From assembly GCA_028282195.1 (NCBI GenBank), contig JANQII010000321.1:1-51599 (forward strand): a DNA stretch of 51,599 nucleotides. The letters are read 5' to 3'. The notes below the pieces were generated by a model. The model was given only the letters and a program-made list of their open reading frames with translations, made no database searches and was not told the origin of the DNA. Position numbers and translations under genes: made by a program. Positions 16,814-26,024 of this stretch are shown here, piece by piece. Position 1 is the stretch's first letter; each line of letters opens with the position of its first letter. The DNA comes from Prolixibacteraceae bacterium. Its GTDB lineage: Bacteria > Bacteroidota > Bacteroidia > Bacteroidales > Prolixibacteraceae.

Positions 16814-18160
16814 ATGGAACTGAATTTATTAACTGCTATTTCGCCGATTGACGGTCGTTACCGAAACAAAGTTGAAAACCTCGGAAAGTACTTTTCGGAG
16901 TATGCTTTGATTAAATATCGGGTATTTGTTGAAATTGAGTATTTCATTGCACTTTGTGAGTGGCCTGTTCTTCAGTTGGCTGATTTTGACAAAAGCTTAT
17001 TTGGCAAACTTCGTCGGATTGTTGAGGATTTTTCAGTTGAAGATGCACAGCGTGTTAAGGATATTGAAAAGGTAACCAACCACGATGTAAAAGCAGTTGA
17101 ATATTTTATTAAAGAAGAGTTTGATAAACTAGGGCTTGAAGCCTACAAAGAATTTATTCACTTTGGTTTGACTTCTCAGGATATTAATAATACTGCAGTG
17201 CCAAAGTCTATTCAGGATGCACTGGAAGATGAGTATTATCCTGCTATTGATGAATTGTTGAAGAAACTCGATGAATTGGCAACAGAATGGGAAGATATTC
17301 CCATGCTGGCTAAAACTCACGGACAAGCTGCTTCACCTACGAATCTGGGTAAAGAGATTCGTGTGTTTATTGAACGTATTCAGGTACAGTTGGAGCAATT
17401 GAAGGCTACGGCTTGCGATGCCAAGTTTGGAGGTGCAACCGGAAATTTTAATGCACACAATATTGCTTATCCTGAAATTAACTGGGCTGACTTTGGAAAT
17501 AAATTCCTTGGTGAATACCTTGGGTTGAAACGTTCACAATTTACGACGCAGATTACCCATTACGATAATCATGCTGCTATTTTTGATGCTTTGAAACGTA
17601 TCAATAATGTGATTCTTGATTTGGATCGTGATATGTGGACTTACATTTCTATGGATTACTTCAAGCAAAAAATTAAAAAGGGTGAAGTGGGTTCATCAGC
17701 AATGCCGCATAAGGTTAACCCAATTGATTTTGAAAACTCAGAAGGTAATATTGGACTGGCAAATGCAACTTTTGAGCATCTGTCAGCTAAACTTCCAATA
17801 TCGCGTTTACAACGTGATTTGACTGACTCAACCGTAACCCGGAATATTGGTGTCCCTATGGGGTATACATTGATATCAATCAATTCAACAATGAGGGGGC
17901 TTGGCAAATTGCTAATTAACATAGAAGCGATTAATACCGATTTGGAGAAAAACTGGGCTGTTGTTGCAGAGGCTATTCAAACAATTCTTCGTCGTGAGTC
18001 TTATCCAAATCCATACGAAGCTTTAAGAAACCTAACCCGCACCAATAAAAAAATGGGACAGGAAGTAATACATGAGTTCATTGATACGTTGGAGATTAGT
18101 GAACAATTAAAAGACGAGCTGAAACAAATAACCCCGCAAAATTATACAGGGATATTTTAA
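16814..18160 (+). CDS. purB: adenylosuccinate lyase
   Basis: Cleaves adenylosuccinate to AMP + fumarate and SAICAR to AICAR + fumarate in purine synthesis. It belongs to the long PurB group: N-terminal LLTAISPIDGRYRNK, KTHGQAASPTNLGKE, and the fumarase/aspartase superfamily loop SSAMPHKVNPIDFENSEG with the catalytic Ser. The protein is 448 aa. I chose the ATG at 16814 (MELNLLTAISPIDGRY), because the longer frame begins inside the promoter element. It is followed after 9 bases by an ABC exporter on the same strand; the two are probably co-transcribed but functionally unrelated. Confidence 0.96.
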   Translation: MELNLLTAISPIDGRYRNKVENLGKYFSEYALIKYRVFVEIEYFIALCEWPVLQLADFDKSLFGKLRRIVEDFSVEDAQRVKDIEKVTNHDVKAVEYFIKEEFDKLGLEAYKEFIHFGLTSQDINNTAVPKSIQDALEDEYYPAIDELLKKLDELATEWEDIPMLAKTHGQAASPTNLGKEIRVFIERIQVQLEQLKATACDAKFGGATGNFNAHNIAYPEINWADFGNKFLGEYLGLKRSQFTTQITHYDNHAAIFDALKRINNVILDLDRDMWTYISMDYFKQKIKKGEVGSSAMPHKVNPIDFENSEGNIGLANATFEHLSAKLPISRLQRDLTDSTVTRNIGVPMGYTLISINSTMRGLGKLLINIEAINTDLEKNWAVVAEAIQTILRRESYPNPYEALRNLTRTNKKMGQEVIHEFIDTLEISEQLKDELKQITPQNYTGIF

Positions 18161-18169
18161 ACACTCCGA

Positions 18170-19990
18170 ATGAGAGAATTCATAAAACTATTAAGGCGAT
18201 TTGTTCCTCCGTATAAAAGCAAGATTGTATTGAATTTTATATTCAATCTGCTGGGTGCTATTTTCGGTGCCTTTTCATTTGCTTTGTTAATTCCAGCCCT
18301 AGAGGTTTTATTTGAAACAGGGGAAGCAGTTGTTGTTAAACCTGAGTTTGCTTTAACAATTGACTCCTTAAAAAATTTCTTTAACTTTTATGTTTCACAA
18401 ATTATTGAGGACTACGGTAAGCACAATGCGTTGATTTTCATAGGTGTATTTTTAGTTATTGCTGTTTTCTTAAAAGTTGGCTTTACTTATTTAGCTAGCT
18501 ATGTTATGATTTCTCTTCGGAATGGTATCGTTCTGGATATTCGTTCTGAGATTTATAATAAGATGATCAAACTACCTTTGGGTTTCTTTTCTGAAGAAAA
18601 AAAAGGTGATATTATGGCAAGAACAACCAATGATGTTCAAGAGGTTGAAAACTCAATTGCGAACTCGTTGGAAATGATGTTCAAGAATCCGGTCATTATA
18701 CTCATTTCTTTATTGGTAATGATTTACATGAGTTGGTCTTTAACTCTATTCGTATTTATCATGTTACCGTTCACAGGGGTAGTTATTGGTCGTATTGGAC
18801 GAAGTCTAAAGCGAGTGTCTGTTAAGGGGCAAAATAAGCTAGGTGAAATTCTATCAATTATTGAAGAAGATTTATCCGGCTTGAGGGTGATTAAAGCATT
18901 TAATGCTGAGCAAAAAGCGATTAATCGTTTTGAGAAGGAAAATAGCAATTACCGTTCTATTATGAATCGTTTAATGTGGCGTAGGCACCTGGCACATCCG
19001 GTCAGTGAGTTTTTAGGAACTATAGTTATCATTGTTGTTCTTTGGTATGGTGGACGATTAATTCTAGCTGGAGAAGGTTCTTTGACTGCAGCAGAGTTTA
19101 TGGGCTATCTGGTTTTCTTTTACAGCATAATTAACCCTGCAAAGGCTTTTTCAACTGCGTTGTACAGTATTGAAAAGGGAATGGCATCCATGAATCGCAT
19201 TGATAAAATTCTATTTTCAGACAATGAAATAAAAGATAAACCGAATGCAGGGAATGTTGATTCATTTAATAAAGAAATTGAATACCGAAATGTTACTTTT
19301 AAGTACGAGAAAGAAAAAGTTTTAAAAGACATTCAGTTAAAAGTTGCCAAAGGCAAAACAATTGCTCTTGTGGGGCAATCCGGTTCGGGCAAAACAACAA
19401 TGGTTGATTTGTTACCCCGATTCTGGGATGTTTCTGAAGGTGAGATTTTAATTGATGGTAAAGATATCCGGAATATCAAGCTTCATGATCTTAGAAACCT
19501 GATGGGGAATGTAAATCAGGAACCGATTTTGTTTAACGATACTTTCTATAATAACATCGCTTTTGGGGTTGACAGTGCAACTGAAGAAGAAGTAATTGCT
19601 GCGGCTAAGATTGCTAATGCTCACGAGTTTATTGTGAATACTGAAAATGCTTATCAAACCAATATTGGCGATCGTGGTGATAAACTTTCCGGAGGACAAA
19701 AGCAACGTATTTCAATTGCACGCGCAATTTTGAAAAATCCACCAATTTTAATTTTGGATGAAGCAACTTCTGCTTTGGATACTGAATCTGAAAAGCTGGT
19801 GCAGGGTGCACTTGAAAACCTAATGAAAAACCGCACCTCGCTGGTTATTGCCCACAGGCTTTCAACCATTAAGAATGCGGATATGATATGCGTACTTCAC
19901 AAAGGTAAGATTGTTGAAACAGGTACTCACGATGAATTAATAGCACAAAAAGGACGCTATCATAAATTACATCAAATGCAGGTTTTCTAA
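18170..19990 (+). CDS. ABC transporter, fused membrane/ATPase half-exporter (MsbA-like)
   Basis: A 606-aa half-transporter with a six-helix membrane domain (about 15-330) and a C-terminal ATPase. The ATPase has Walker A GQSGSGKTTM, Q-loop region NVNQEPILFNDT, signature LSGGQKQRIS, Walker B ILILDEATSALD and the H-loop VIAHRLSTIK. It acts as a homodimeric exporter in the inner membrane. The MsbA-like lipid flippase role is the most common annotation for this type in Bacteroidetes, but drug or peptide export cannot be excluded. It follows purB by 9 bases. Confidence 0.9.
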   Translation: MREFIKLLRRFVPPYKSKIVLNFIFNLLGAIFGAFSFALLIPALEVLFETGEAVVVKPEFALTIDSLKNFFNFYVSQIIEDYGKHNALIFIGVFLVIAVFLKVGFTYLASYVMISLRNGIVLDIRSEIYNKMIKLPLGFFSEEKKGDIMARTTNDVQEVENSIANSLEMMFKNPVIILISLLVMIYMSWSLTLFVFIMLPFTGVVIGRIGRSLKRVSVKGQNKLGEILSIIEEDLSGLRVIKAFNAEQKAINRFEKENSNYRSIMNRLMWRRHLAHPVSEFLGTIVIIVVLWYGGRLILAGEGSLTAAEFMGYLVFFYSIINPAKAFSTALYSIEKGMASMNRIDKILFSDNEIKDKPNAGNVDSFNKEIEYRNVTFKYEKEKVLKDIQLKVAKGKTIALVGQSGSGKTTMVDLLPRFWDVSEGEILIDGKDIRNIKLHDLRNLMGNVNQEPILFNDTFYNNIAFGVDSATEEEVIAAAKIANAHEFIVNTENAYQTNIGDRGDKLSGGQKQRISIARAILKNPPILILDEATSALDTESEKLVQGALENLMKNRTSLVIAHRLSTIKNADMICVLHKGKIVETGTHDELIAQKGRYHKLHQMQVF

Positions 19991-20086
19991 CCTTTTGAAA
20001 AAGGGCAAAAATTTCCTGTTCTTCATTTCGTAATGAAAATTCTACACAAAGTGGGTTGGGTTTTGATGGGACATCATAAAAGAAAC

Positions 20087-20284
20087 TTAGCTAATTCTTT
20101 TCTTATTGTGTTTCTTTTTCGAGATTTCCCAGGGAACCACGTAATCAAACCGATCACCTTCACAATGAATGCCTTTTTGGTTTATGCTTGGAACATAAAG
20201 GTTGCTGCTCCGGGGCCTGAAATAACCTGATTTGTGAACTTGGGTCGGTGTATGTGCTTTTTTCTTTGAAACTGTTGCTTGCAT
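20087..20284 (-). CDS. possible small basic protein, 65 aa
   Basis: Frame MQATVSKKKAHTPTQVHKSG... ending HNKKRIS. It is strongly basic, with an aromatic/hydrophobic middle (SNLYVPSINQKGIHCEGD, RFDYVVPWEIS). I do not recognise a family. A CAAAAATA at 20319-20326 is an exact TAnnTTTG on the minus strand with TTTG 15 bases further out, so it has a promoter-like signal. It fills part of the 526-base gap between the ABC exporter and the Fe-S protein; the rest of that gap is AT-rich with nothing recognisable. A plus-strand frame over the same bases looks like a shadow. Confidence 0.4.
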   Translation of the reverse strand: MQATVSKKKAHTPTQVHKSGYFRPRSSNLYVPSINQKGIHCEGDRFDYVVPWEISKKKHNKKRIS

Positions 20285-20516
20285 CAGCAATTTCAATAAA
20301 GGTTAAAATAATATCCATCAAAAATAGCTCTGATTTATTCTCAAATATTGTTGAAAGTCAGAACATGCGAAAAGTCCAGTTCAATAATGAACCTATCAGA
20401 TCAATAGAAAAAATCTACTAATAAAGTTACGTACAAATCCTTTAAAATGTTTTCAAAAAAACACTTAAAAATTCTTAATAGCTAAAAATTTAATGAACTT
20501 TTGATCGAAAATTAAT

Positions 20517-21242
20517 TTATTCCCAGCCGGAAGCAAGAATATCCGCTATGTGTATAGGCTTGATTGGAATATTATTCTTTTTTATATAGCCTTCAAGATT
20601 TAAAATACATGAAGATTCGGTTGAGATGATATATTCTGCGCCAGTGTTTAATGCGTGTTCCACTTTTTGTTCGGTCATTGCCGAAGAAATAGACTTAAAC
20701 TTTGCTGAAAAAGTACCGCCAAAACCACAGCAAGTAGCTGTTTCTTCCATTTCAATTAACTCCAGGCCTTTTACTTTTGAAAGCAGTTCGCGAGGCTCTT
20801 TCTTAACCCCATATTCCCTTAAGGCGGTACAAGCATCATGATAAGATACCTTATGCGGAAAACTTGCTCCAAAATCAGTGAATTTAATCTTGTTTACCAA
20901 AAAATCAGTTAGTTCGAAAAGTCTTGTCCTAAGCTTTAACTGTATTGCATACTCCAAGTCATTTTTTGTGAATAGCTCAGAATAATAATTCTTGATGAAA
21001 CCGGTGCAGGAAGCTGAAGGGCTTACAATTAAACGATCACCCGGAAAATCTTTGATGAATTTTTTTGCTAAACTTTTTGTTTCATCCCAATAACCACTGT
21101 TATAGGCCGGTTGGCCACAACAGGTTTGTTCGGGATTATAATTTACGGTTACACCGGCTTTCTTCAGCAGTTTTACAACATTAAAAGCTGTGTCAGGATA
21201 AATTTGATCAATAAAGCAGGGGATAAAAAGATCGATTTCCAT
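20517..21242 (-). CDS. CCG-domain Fe-S oxidoreductase subunit (LutA/GlpC-like)
   Basis: A 241-aa protein with two cysteine-rich CCG domains: TCCGQPAYNSGYW at Cys41-42 and TCCGFGGTFSAKF at Cys171-172, with partner cysteines at FIPCF and HDACTALR. This architecture is that of LutA (lactate oxidation) and the heterodisulfide reductase/GlpC-type electron-transfer subunits. LutB and LutC, normally encoded beside LutA, are absent here: the neighbours are tRNA-Trp upstream and an ABC exporter gene on the other side. The reaction is therefore not assignable with confidence; lactate or glycolate oxidation is the likeliest role. Confidence 0.82.
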   Translation of the reverse strand: MEIDLFIPCFIDQIYPDTAFNVVKLLKKAGVTVNYNPEQTCCGQPAYNSGYWDETKSLAKKFIKDFPGDRLIVSPSASCTGFIKNYYSELFTKNDLEYAIQLKLRTRLFELTDFLVNKIKFTDFGASFPHKVSYHDACTALREYGVKKEPRELLSKVKGLELIEMEETATCCGFGGTFSAKFKSISSAMTEQKVEHALNTGAEYIISTESSCILNLEGYIKKNNIPIKPIHIADILASGWE

Positions 21243-21286
21243 AGGTAAACAAATTTGCCCGAATTTAAGAAAAGAATGGTAAACAA

Positions 21287-21310
21287 AAAACCTCGCTTAA
21301 GCGAGGTTTT
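21287..21310 (-). terminator. terminator of tRNA-Trp
   Basis: Perfect palindrome AAAACCTCGC-TTAA-GCGAGGTTTT with a further T-run on the minus strand, directly downstream of the tRNA. Confidence 0.8.
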
Positions 21311-21311
21311 G

Positions 21312-21384
21312 CACGGGAGGAGAGACTCGAACTCCCGACACCTGGTTTTGGAGACCAGTGCTCTGCCAACTGAGCTACACCCGT
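21312..21384 (-). tRNA. tRNA-Trp (anticodon CCA)
   Basis: Read on the minus strand, a 73-nt cloverleaf starts ACGGGTGTAGCTCAGTTGG, has the anticodon stem CTGGT/ACCAG around loop CTCCAAA (anticodon CCA), the T-arm loop TTCGAGT, and acceptor 3' strand CTCCCGT plus discriminator G. One acceptor pair is T-T. CCA is not encoded. A bidirectional palindromic terminator follows at once. Confidence 0.95.
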
Positions 21385-21482
21385 GTGTGAATGCGAGTGC
21401 AAATATAGTAAATCCTGCAAAACAACCTAAGAAAAAATAAAATTTAGTGGATACGTTATGTCTTGTGTTTTTTCACCATAAA

Positions 21483-22604
21483 CTAAGTCAAACTAATAGT
21501 ATAAATTCTCACAGGTTCTTTTTTCCCATACACCGAAACTTCATCCAGATATTCAATAGTGTAGCCATTTTTGTACTTCTGAAGCTTTTCGGCAAAAAAA
21601 TCAGTTGACAACAAGTTAGCGTTATATTGCTTACATTTTTTTTGAATTCTGGCCGCGGTATTAAGCACATCGCCGTGATAAGCAATCGCATTCTTTATCT
21701 CACCAACTTCAGCGACCATAATATTTCCCGAATTTATTGAAGCAGTAAACTTTGGGAAAAAACCATATTGAGTTTCAAAGTGTTCACGTTTTTTTTCTAA
21801 ATCGGTCTTGAATTGAAAGAAAAAGCCAGTTGCTTTTAAGTAATTTCTCTTTTTGTTTGATCTCCATGTTAATACAGCTTCATCACCAACAAATTGGTAA
21901 ACAGTGGCATGTGTTAATAAAATGGCATTACTCATTACCCGAAAGCATTCTTGCAAAAATTCACTGTATCTTTTATGCCCTAGCTTCTCAGCAACTTCGG
22001 TTGATGAAACCAAATCAACAAAAAGAAAAATTCGATCTTCTTCTTTCGGCTTACGGTATTTTCCAATAATCAAACTAAGCAAGTTCGACCAGCCTAAATT
22101 TCGTTGTACCGTTTGAGTAAAAATCAGCGAGGTTGAAATTAATGTGGCAACAATAAAAAAATACAAACCTACCGGGTTAAAGAAAAATTTATCAAGTTGT
22201 TTCAGGGATTCAATAAATCCAAGGTTTTTTTCAAAAGAATAATAATAGGTTGCCATTATTGTTCCCATTATTGCAAATGCCAGAATATTATCAAAAAACT
22301 TTCGCAGAATTGTAAATCCGACTGAACTATTTTTAGACAATCGTTTAATCAGGAAATTCTCAAGATACCAGTCCATTATTACAAATAATGAAACAATTAT
22401 TGAACCAGTCGTAATATTTTCCCTAAAGAAGGCAATGGACTTTGGGATATCGGCTTCCATTGGATAGTCCATTAAACCCATAAATTTCAAGGATATAAAA
22501 ACACGAATAAAGAAATTCCACCAAACCAATGCAAAAACAAGATTGAAAAAAGGTATGCGGGCCTTTGAGTAAAAGTTATAATGTTTTTGATGGGTTTTGT
22601 TCAT
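21483..22604 (-). CDS. membrane-anchored class III adenylate/guanylate cyclase
   Basis: A 373-aa protein with an N-terminal membrane region of about four to five helices (about 18-165) and a C-terminal class III cyclase domain (about 185-370). The two metal-binding Asp are present, Asp197 in FLFVDLVSSTEVAEKLG and Asp241 in QFVGDEAVLTW, and the later AYHGDVLNTAARIQ block carries the ribose/transition-state Asn and Arg. The cyclase is probably active, but the base specificity (ATP or GTP) is not clear from sequence. It lies 70 bases downstream of the LytTR regulator gene on the same strand, so it may be read through from the efflux/two-component operon. Confidence 0.85.
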   Translation of the reverse strand: MNKTHQKHYNFYSKARIPFFNLVFALVWWNFFIRVFISLKFMGLMDYPMEADIPKSIAFFRENITTGSIIVSLFVIMDWYLENFLIKRLSKNSSVGFTILRKFFDNILAFAIMGTIMATYYYSFEKNLGFIESLKQLDKFFFNPVGLYFFIVATLISTSLIFTQTVQRNLGWSNLLSLIIGKYRKPKEEDRIFLFVDLVSSTEVAEKLGHKRYSEFLQECFRVMSNAILLTHATVYQFVGDEAVLTWRSNKKRNYLKATGFFFQFKTDLEKKREHFETQYGFFPKFTASINSGNIMVAEVGEIKNAIAYHGDVLNTAARIQKKCKQYNANLLSTDFFAEKLQKYKNGYTIEYLDEVSVYGKKEPVRIYTISLT

Positions 22605-22674
22605 ACTTCAATAGCATATAAATTGAGTTTCATTTCGATAAGTTGTTTTACATCCCCGAAGGTTTTTAAGGGTA

Positions 22675-23442
22675 TTATTGGTCAATCCAGTATTTAAAGC
22701 TGGCAGCTTTTAGGCGACTTACGGTTATTGTTGATTTGAAAGGGGCAATAAGTTTAACGATTAGTTTTCCTCCAAAATAGCTTTCAATTTTATGAACCGA
22801 ATCAATATTTAAAATGTATTGGCGGTTCGCCCTGTAAAACTTATCCGGATCAAGCTCTTCTTCAAGTTTATCTAAAGCGTAATCTATGATGTGTTCTTTC
22901 CCATCAAAACAAACAGCTGTGGTTAGTTTATTTTCGCTGTAAATAAATGCAATATCATCGGTTGATATTTTTGAAAGGGAAGTTGCCCCTGAAACTAAAA
23001 AACGTTGTCTGTACTTTTTCTCACCTTTTTTAATAGCATTCAGTATTTCATTATAATTAGGTTGTTCTTTTTCTTCATTGATGTATTTGTAGGCCATTTC
23101 AAATTTTGAAATCGCGAAGCTCAGGTCATCTTCTTTAATCGGTTTTAACAGGTAATCAATGCTGTTTACTTTAAATGCCTGAATTGCATATTCATCATAA
23201 GCAGTAGTAAAAATAATGAGGCTTTTTACAATAACATGTTCAAAAATTGAAAAAGAAACCCCATCGGTAAGCTGAATGTCCATAAAAATTAAGTCGGGGT
23301 GGCTATTTGAATTAAGCCATTCAACCGTAGATTTAACGCTTTCAAAGGCAGCAACAACTTCCCATTTTGGTCGCAGCTTCCTGACCATCCCTTCGAGCAT
23401 TCTCCTATTGTGTATTTCGTCTTCTACAATTACTACTTTCAT
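22675..23442 (-). CDS. LytTR-family response regulator
   Basis: A 255-aa response regulator. The receiver domain (about 1-120) has Glu-Asp near the N-terminus, phospho-acceptor Asp55 in LIFMDIQLTDG, and the KPI motif (YLLKPIKEDDL). The C-terminal LytTR DNA-binding domain (about 145-250) shows FYRANRQYILNIDSVHKIESY and PFKSTITVSR. It follows its kinase by 11 bases. LytTR proteins bind short direct repeats spaced about 21-22 bp, which matters for the 21-bp repeat array upstream of this operon. Confidence 0.93.
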   Translation of the reverse strand: MKVVIVEDEIHNRRMLEGMVRKLRPKWEVVAAFESVKSTVEWLNSNSHPDLIFMDIQLTDGVSFSIFEHVIVKSLIIFTTAYDEYAIQAFKVNSIDYLLKPIKEDDLSFAISKFEMAYKYINEEKEQPNYNEILNAIKKGEKKYRQRFLVSGATSLSKISTDDIAFIYSENKLTTAVCFDGKEHIIDYALDKLEEELDPDKFYRANRQYILNIDSVHKIESYFGGKLIVKLIAPFKSTITVSRLKAASFKYWIDQ

Positions 23443-23453
23443 CCGTCTCAGTT

Positions 23454-24524
23454 TTATAATAAAGGAACTTTTACTTTAAAGACACCATCTTTTTCTTTAA
23501 TTATAACCTCGTTGTCGGTTAATATGGCATAGCGTTTCACTAAATTTTTCAAGCCGGTTTTAGTTGAATATGAAGTTTCTTTAAGCTGAATATTATTTTC
23601 AATTACCAAATAATCTCCTTTAGAAAAAACATCAATTTTTAATGGTTTTTCAGTACTGGCAATATTGTGTTTGATCGCATTTTCGATTAAAAGTTGAATC
23701 GTTAGCGGTGGAATTTCTTTTGATAACAGATCTTTTTTGACAGAACCTTTCACGATTAAACCTTCACCAAGTCTTTCCTGATGAGTACCTACAAATGCAT
23801 CCAAAAAAACGAGTTCATCTTTTAACTTAACAGTCATTTTATCCCGACTTTGCAATACATACCGATAAACATCAGTAAAATTTTCAGTGAATTTTACAGC
23901 AGATTCATTATCGTACATGATTAAGGATTTTAAAACACTAAGGTTGTTAAAAAGGTAATGAGGATTGAGTTGATCTTGTAAAGCGTTGTAGTCCCTTTTT
24001 AATTTTTCCCTTTTCAATTCTTCAATTTCCTTTTGTGCAAACATCCATTTATCAACCATTCTGGTCATTAATAAACTGGTGACCAGGAATATTGTAAAAA
24101 CCAGGCCGAATCCCATCGAAAGCCTTCTCAGGTTGTCCGAGAATTCTTTTTCTTCATGAAGGGTACCTGTTAAAACTGCAATGGCAATATAATAGATAAC
24201 TGTTGTTAAAATGATTGCTATTATGGTTTGTACTACGAATCTTAATTTTAATTTTTCAGGAATAGGAAGATATTTTTCAAGAACCATATCTGCAATAATG
24301 ATAGATTCACTTAAAACATTAAATGAAATGATGATATGTAAATAATCTTTAAATAAAAATTCACTTACAGGAACATCGGTAACACTGGCTAAAAAACGAA
24401 TGGTAAGTACGCCTATAACACTTATTATTAAGACACGGATCAAAACAGACCAAGGCTCGTAAGTAGGTAGTTTACTTACAAAATATAAAGTACCTGGTTT
24501 GTATTTCTTCAGTTTCTTTCTCAT
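23454..24524 (-). CDS. LytS/YehU-type sensor histidine kinase
   Basis: Inner-membrane kinase of the His_kinase family. Four membrane helices occupy about residues 25-160; a short coiled coil leads to the phospho-acceptor box LQDQLNPHYLFNNLSVLKSL (His189 in the form starting at 24524), and an ATPase domain with IPPLTIQLLIENAIKHN follows. I used the ATG at 24524 rather than the GTG four codons upstream. No periplasmic sensor domain is evident. It lies 115 bases downstream of the TolC gene and 11 bases upstream of the LytTR gene, so kinase and regulator pair with the efflux system. Confidence 0.92.
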   Translation of the reverse strand: MRKKLKKYKPGTLYFVSKLPTYEPWSVLIRVLIISVIGVLTIRFLASVTDVPVSEFLFKDYLHIIISFNVLSESIIIADMVLEKYLPIPEKLKLRFVVQTIIAIILTTVIYYIAIAVLTGTLHEEKEFSDNLRRLSMGFGLVFTIFLVTSLLMTRMVDKWMFAQKEIEELKREKLKRDYNALQDQLNPHYLFNNLSVLKSLIMYDNESAVKFTENFTDVYRYVLQSRDKMTVKLKDELVFLDAFVGTHQERLGEGLIVKGSVKKDLLSKEIPPLTIQLLIENAIKHNIASTEKPLKIDVFSKGDYLVIENNIQLKETSYSTKTGLKNLVKRYAILTDNEVIIKEKDGVFKVKVPLL

Positions 24525-24570
24525 CACATCAAACACTTAATCCCATAAATGTACTAAATCAGGATTAAAA

Positions 24571-24635
24571 AGCTGTGCCGGGTTGGTTTTAAGAATAGAC
24601 TCAAGCATGAAGCAAAAAGAAAACCCGGCATCAGC
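24571..24635 (-). other. long-loop inverted repeat between tolC-like and kinase genes
   Basis: AGCTG-T-GCCGGGTT (24571-24584) pairs with AACCCGGC-AT-CAGCT (24622-24635) across a 37-base loop, just after the TolC stop. It could be an attenuator or processing site that sets kinase levels below those of the pump genes. Confidence 0.45.
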
Positions 24636-24639
24636 TACT

Positions 24640-26022
24640 TTAATTATACCCTAATTCTCCCGTTACTTTCGTCCAACTTGTTTTTAATTGTTCAAATTTT
24701 GTTAATGCTGCAATAAGGTTTGTTTGTGCTTTTTGCCATTCTGCCTGTGCATTTAAAACCTCTGTTGTTGTATTTAATCCAAGCTCAAAGCTTAGTTTTG
24801 TTTCTTCCAGGTTTTCGTTAGCTTCATCAATACTTTTCTTTGCAATTTGAATTGATTCCCACGCTTCTTCTACCTGGATCATAACCTGGTTAACCTCAAG
24901 AGCAACCAAATCACGAGTATTGCTCAATTCCATTTCTGCTTGTTGAATTTCCATTTCTGCAGCTTTCTTCTTGTGTTTGCTTTCTTTCCAGTGAAAAACA
25001 GGAATTGAAACTTGTGCTGCAGCTATTGTATTCCATTGCCCTTCATCAACCAGTTGGTTGATCTTACTGTAGGTATGATTTATGCCAACTCCAACCTGTG
25101 GCATGTAATCTGACATGATTATTTTTTTATCATACTCCGAAAGATTCAGTTTGCCAGCCAGCATGTTTAATTCCGGTCTGTTTTTTAAAGCTGAAGAAAC
25201 ACCGCCTTCAAAGTCAGGTAGATTCGCATTGTGATTTAAAGAGTTTGTAACTTCTATTTCCCGGGTTAATTCAAAACCCATAATCTGGTTCAAAGCCATT
25301 TTGGTTAAACGTAAACCGTTTTTTGCCCTGATTAATCCAAGTTCTGCTTCATTTTTTTGAACGGAGACTTTTAGCTTTTCACTGGCAGGAACCAAGCCCA
25401 GATCATACATGTCAGTCATTTGTTCCTGCAGTTCCGAAAGCATTTTTACATAGTCGCTGGCCAGTTTTACATTTTCTTTCATTGCAACAACATTCCAGTA
25501 GGCCTGGTCAGTCTGTTCAATTACTTCGGAATATTTTAATTTATATGATTGCTTAGAGATATTCACTCCAAGATCAGCCATTTTATTGGAGTATCTGATT
25601 TTTCCACCCGCATAGATGGGAAGTTCAATGCTTAACTGACCTGATAAATAGGTGATGTCGCCCAGGTCTAATTCGAGTCCCGGGTTCCATACATTGCTTT
25701 CTCCTGAGAAGTTACCTGCTTGTGCAGCTTCAGCACTCTCAGCCGTTTGGAGGAAGGATCCCGGCATCGAAATTTCATCGATGCCAGGTACATACATTGC
25801 ACTACCTTGTGCATCAACTTTTGGCAAATATGCAGTACGCGCGGTTTTCTGATTGGCAATTGCTTTTTCTTCCTGGTACCTGGCAATTTTTAGGCTTTTG
25901 TTGTATTCAATTGCTTTTTCCCTGCACTCTCCAATCGTTAGCACATCTTGTGCCACTGAGCTAAATACTGTCATTCCAACAGCTAAAACAGGAAGTATAT
26001 ATTTTCTGAGTTTTAACTTCAT
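24640..26022 (-). CDS. TolC-family outer-membrane efflux protein
   Basis: Outer-membrane channel partner of the RND pump. It has a signal peptide (1-24, ending VFSSVAQ) and two repeats of the outer-membrane efflux protein fold, long amphipathic helices with heptad-like Glu/Ala/Leu patterns (TLIGECREKAIEYNKSLK near the N-terminus; ESIQIAKKSIDEANENLEET near the C-terminus). Length 460 aa is usual. It starts 2 bases after the pump gene. Expected to form a trimeric channel; cargo unknown. Confidence 0.9.
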   Translation of the reverse strand: MKLKLRKYILPVLAVGMTVFSSVAQDVLTIGECREKAIEYNKSLKIARYQEEKAIANQKTARTAYLPKVDAQGSAMYVPGIDEISMPGSFLQTAESAEAAQAGNFSGESNVWNPGLELDLGDITYLSGQLSIELPIYAGGKIRYSNKMADLGVNISKQSYKLKYSEVIEQTDQAYWNVVAMKENVKLASDYVKMLSELQEQMTDMYDLGLVPASEKLKVSVQKNEAELGLIRAKNGLRLTKMALNQIMGFELTREIEVTNSLNHNANLPDFEGGVSSALKNRPELNMLAGKLNLSEYDKKIIMSDYMPQVGVGINHTYSKINQLVDEGQWNTIAAAQVSIPVFHWKESKHKKKAAEMEIQQAEMELSNTRDLVALEVNQVMIQVEEAWESIQIAKKSIDEANENLEETKLSFELGLNTTTEVLNAQAEWQKAQTNLIAALTKFEQLKTSWTKVTGELGYN

Positions 26023-26024
26023 TT

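Noticed and set aside
21255-21440. A 61-codon plus-strand frame over the tRNA
   Set aside because: It runs through the complement of tRNA-Trp and its terminator.
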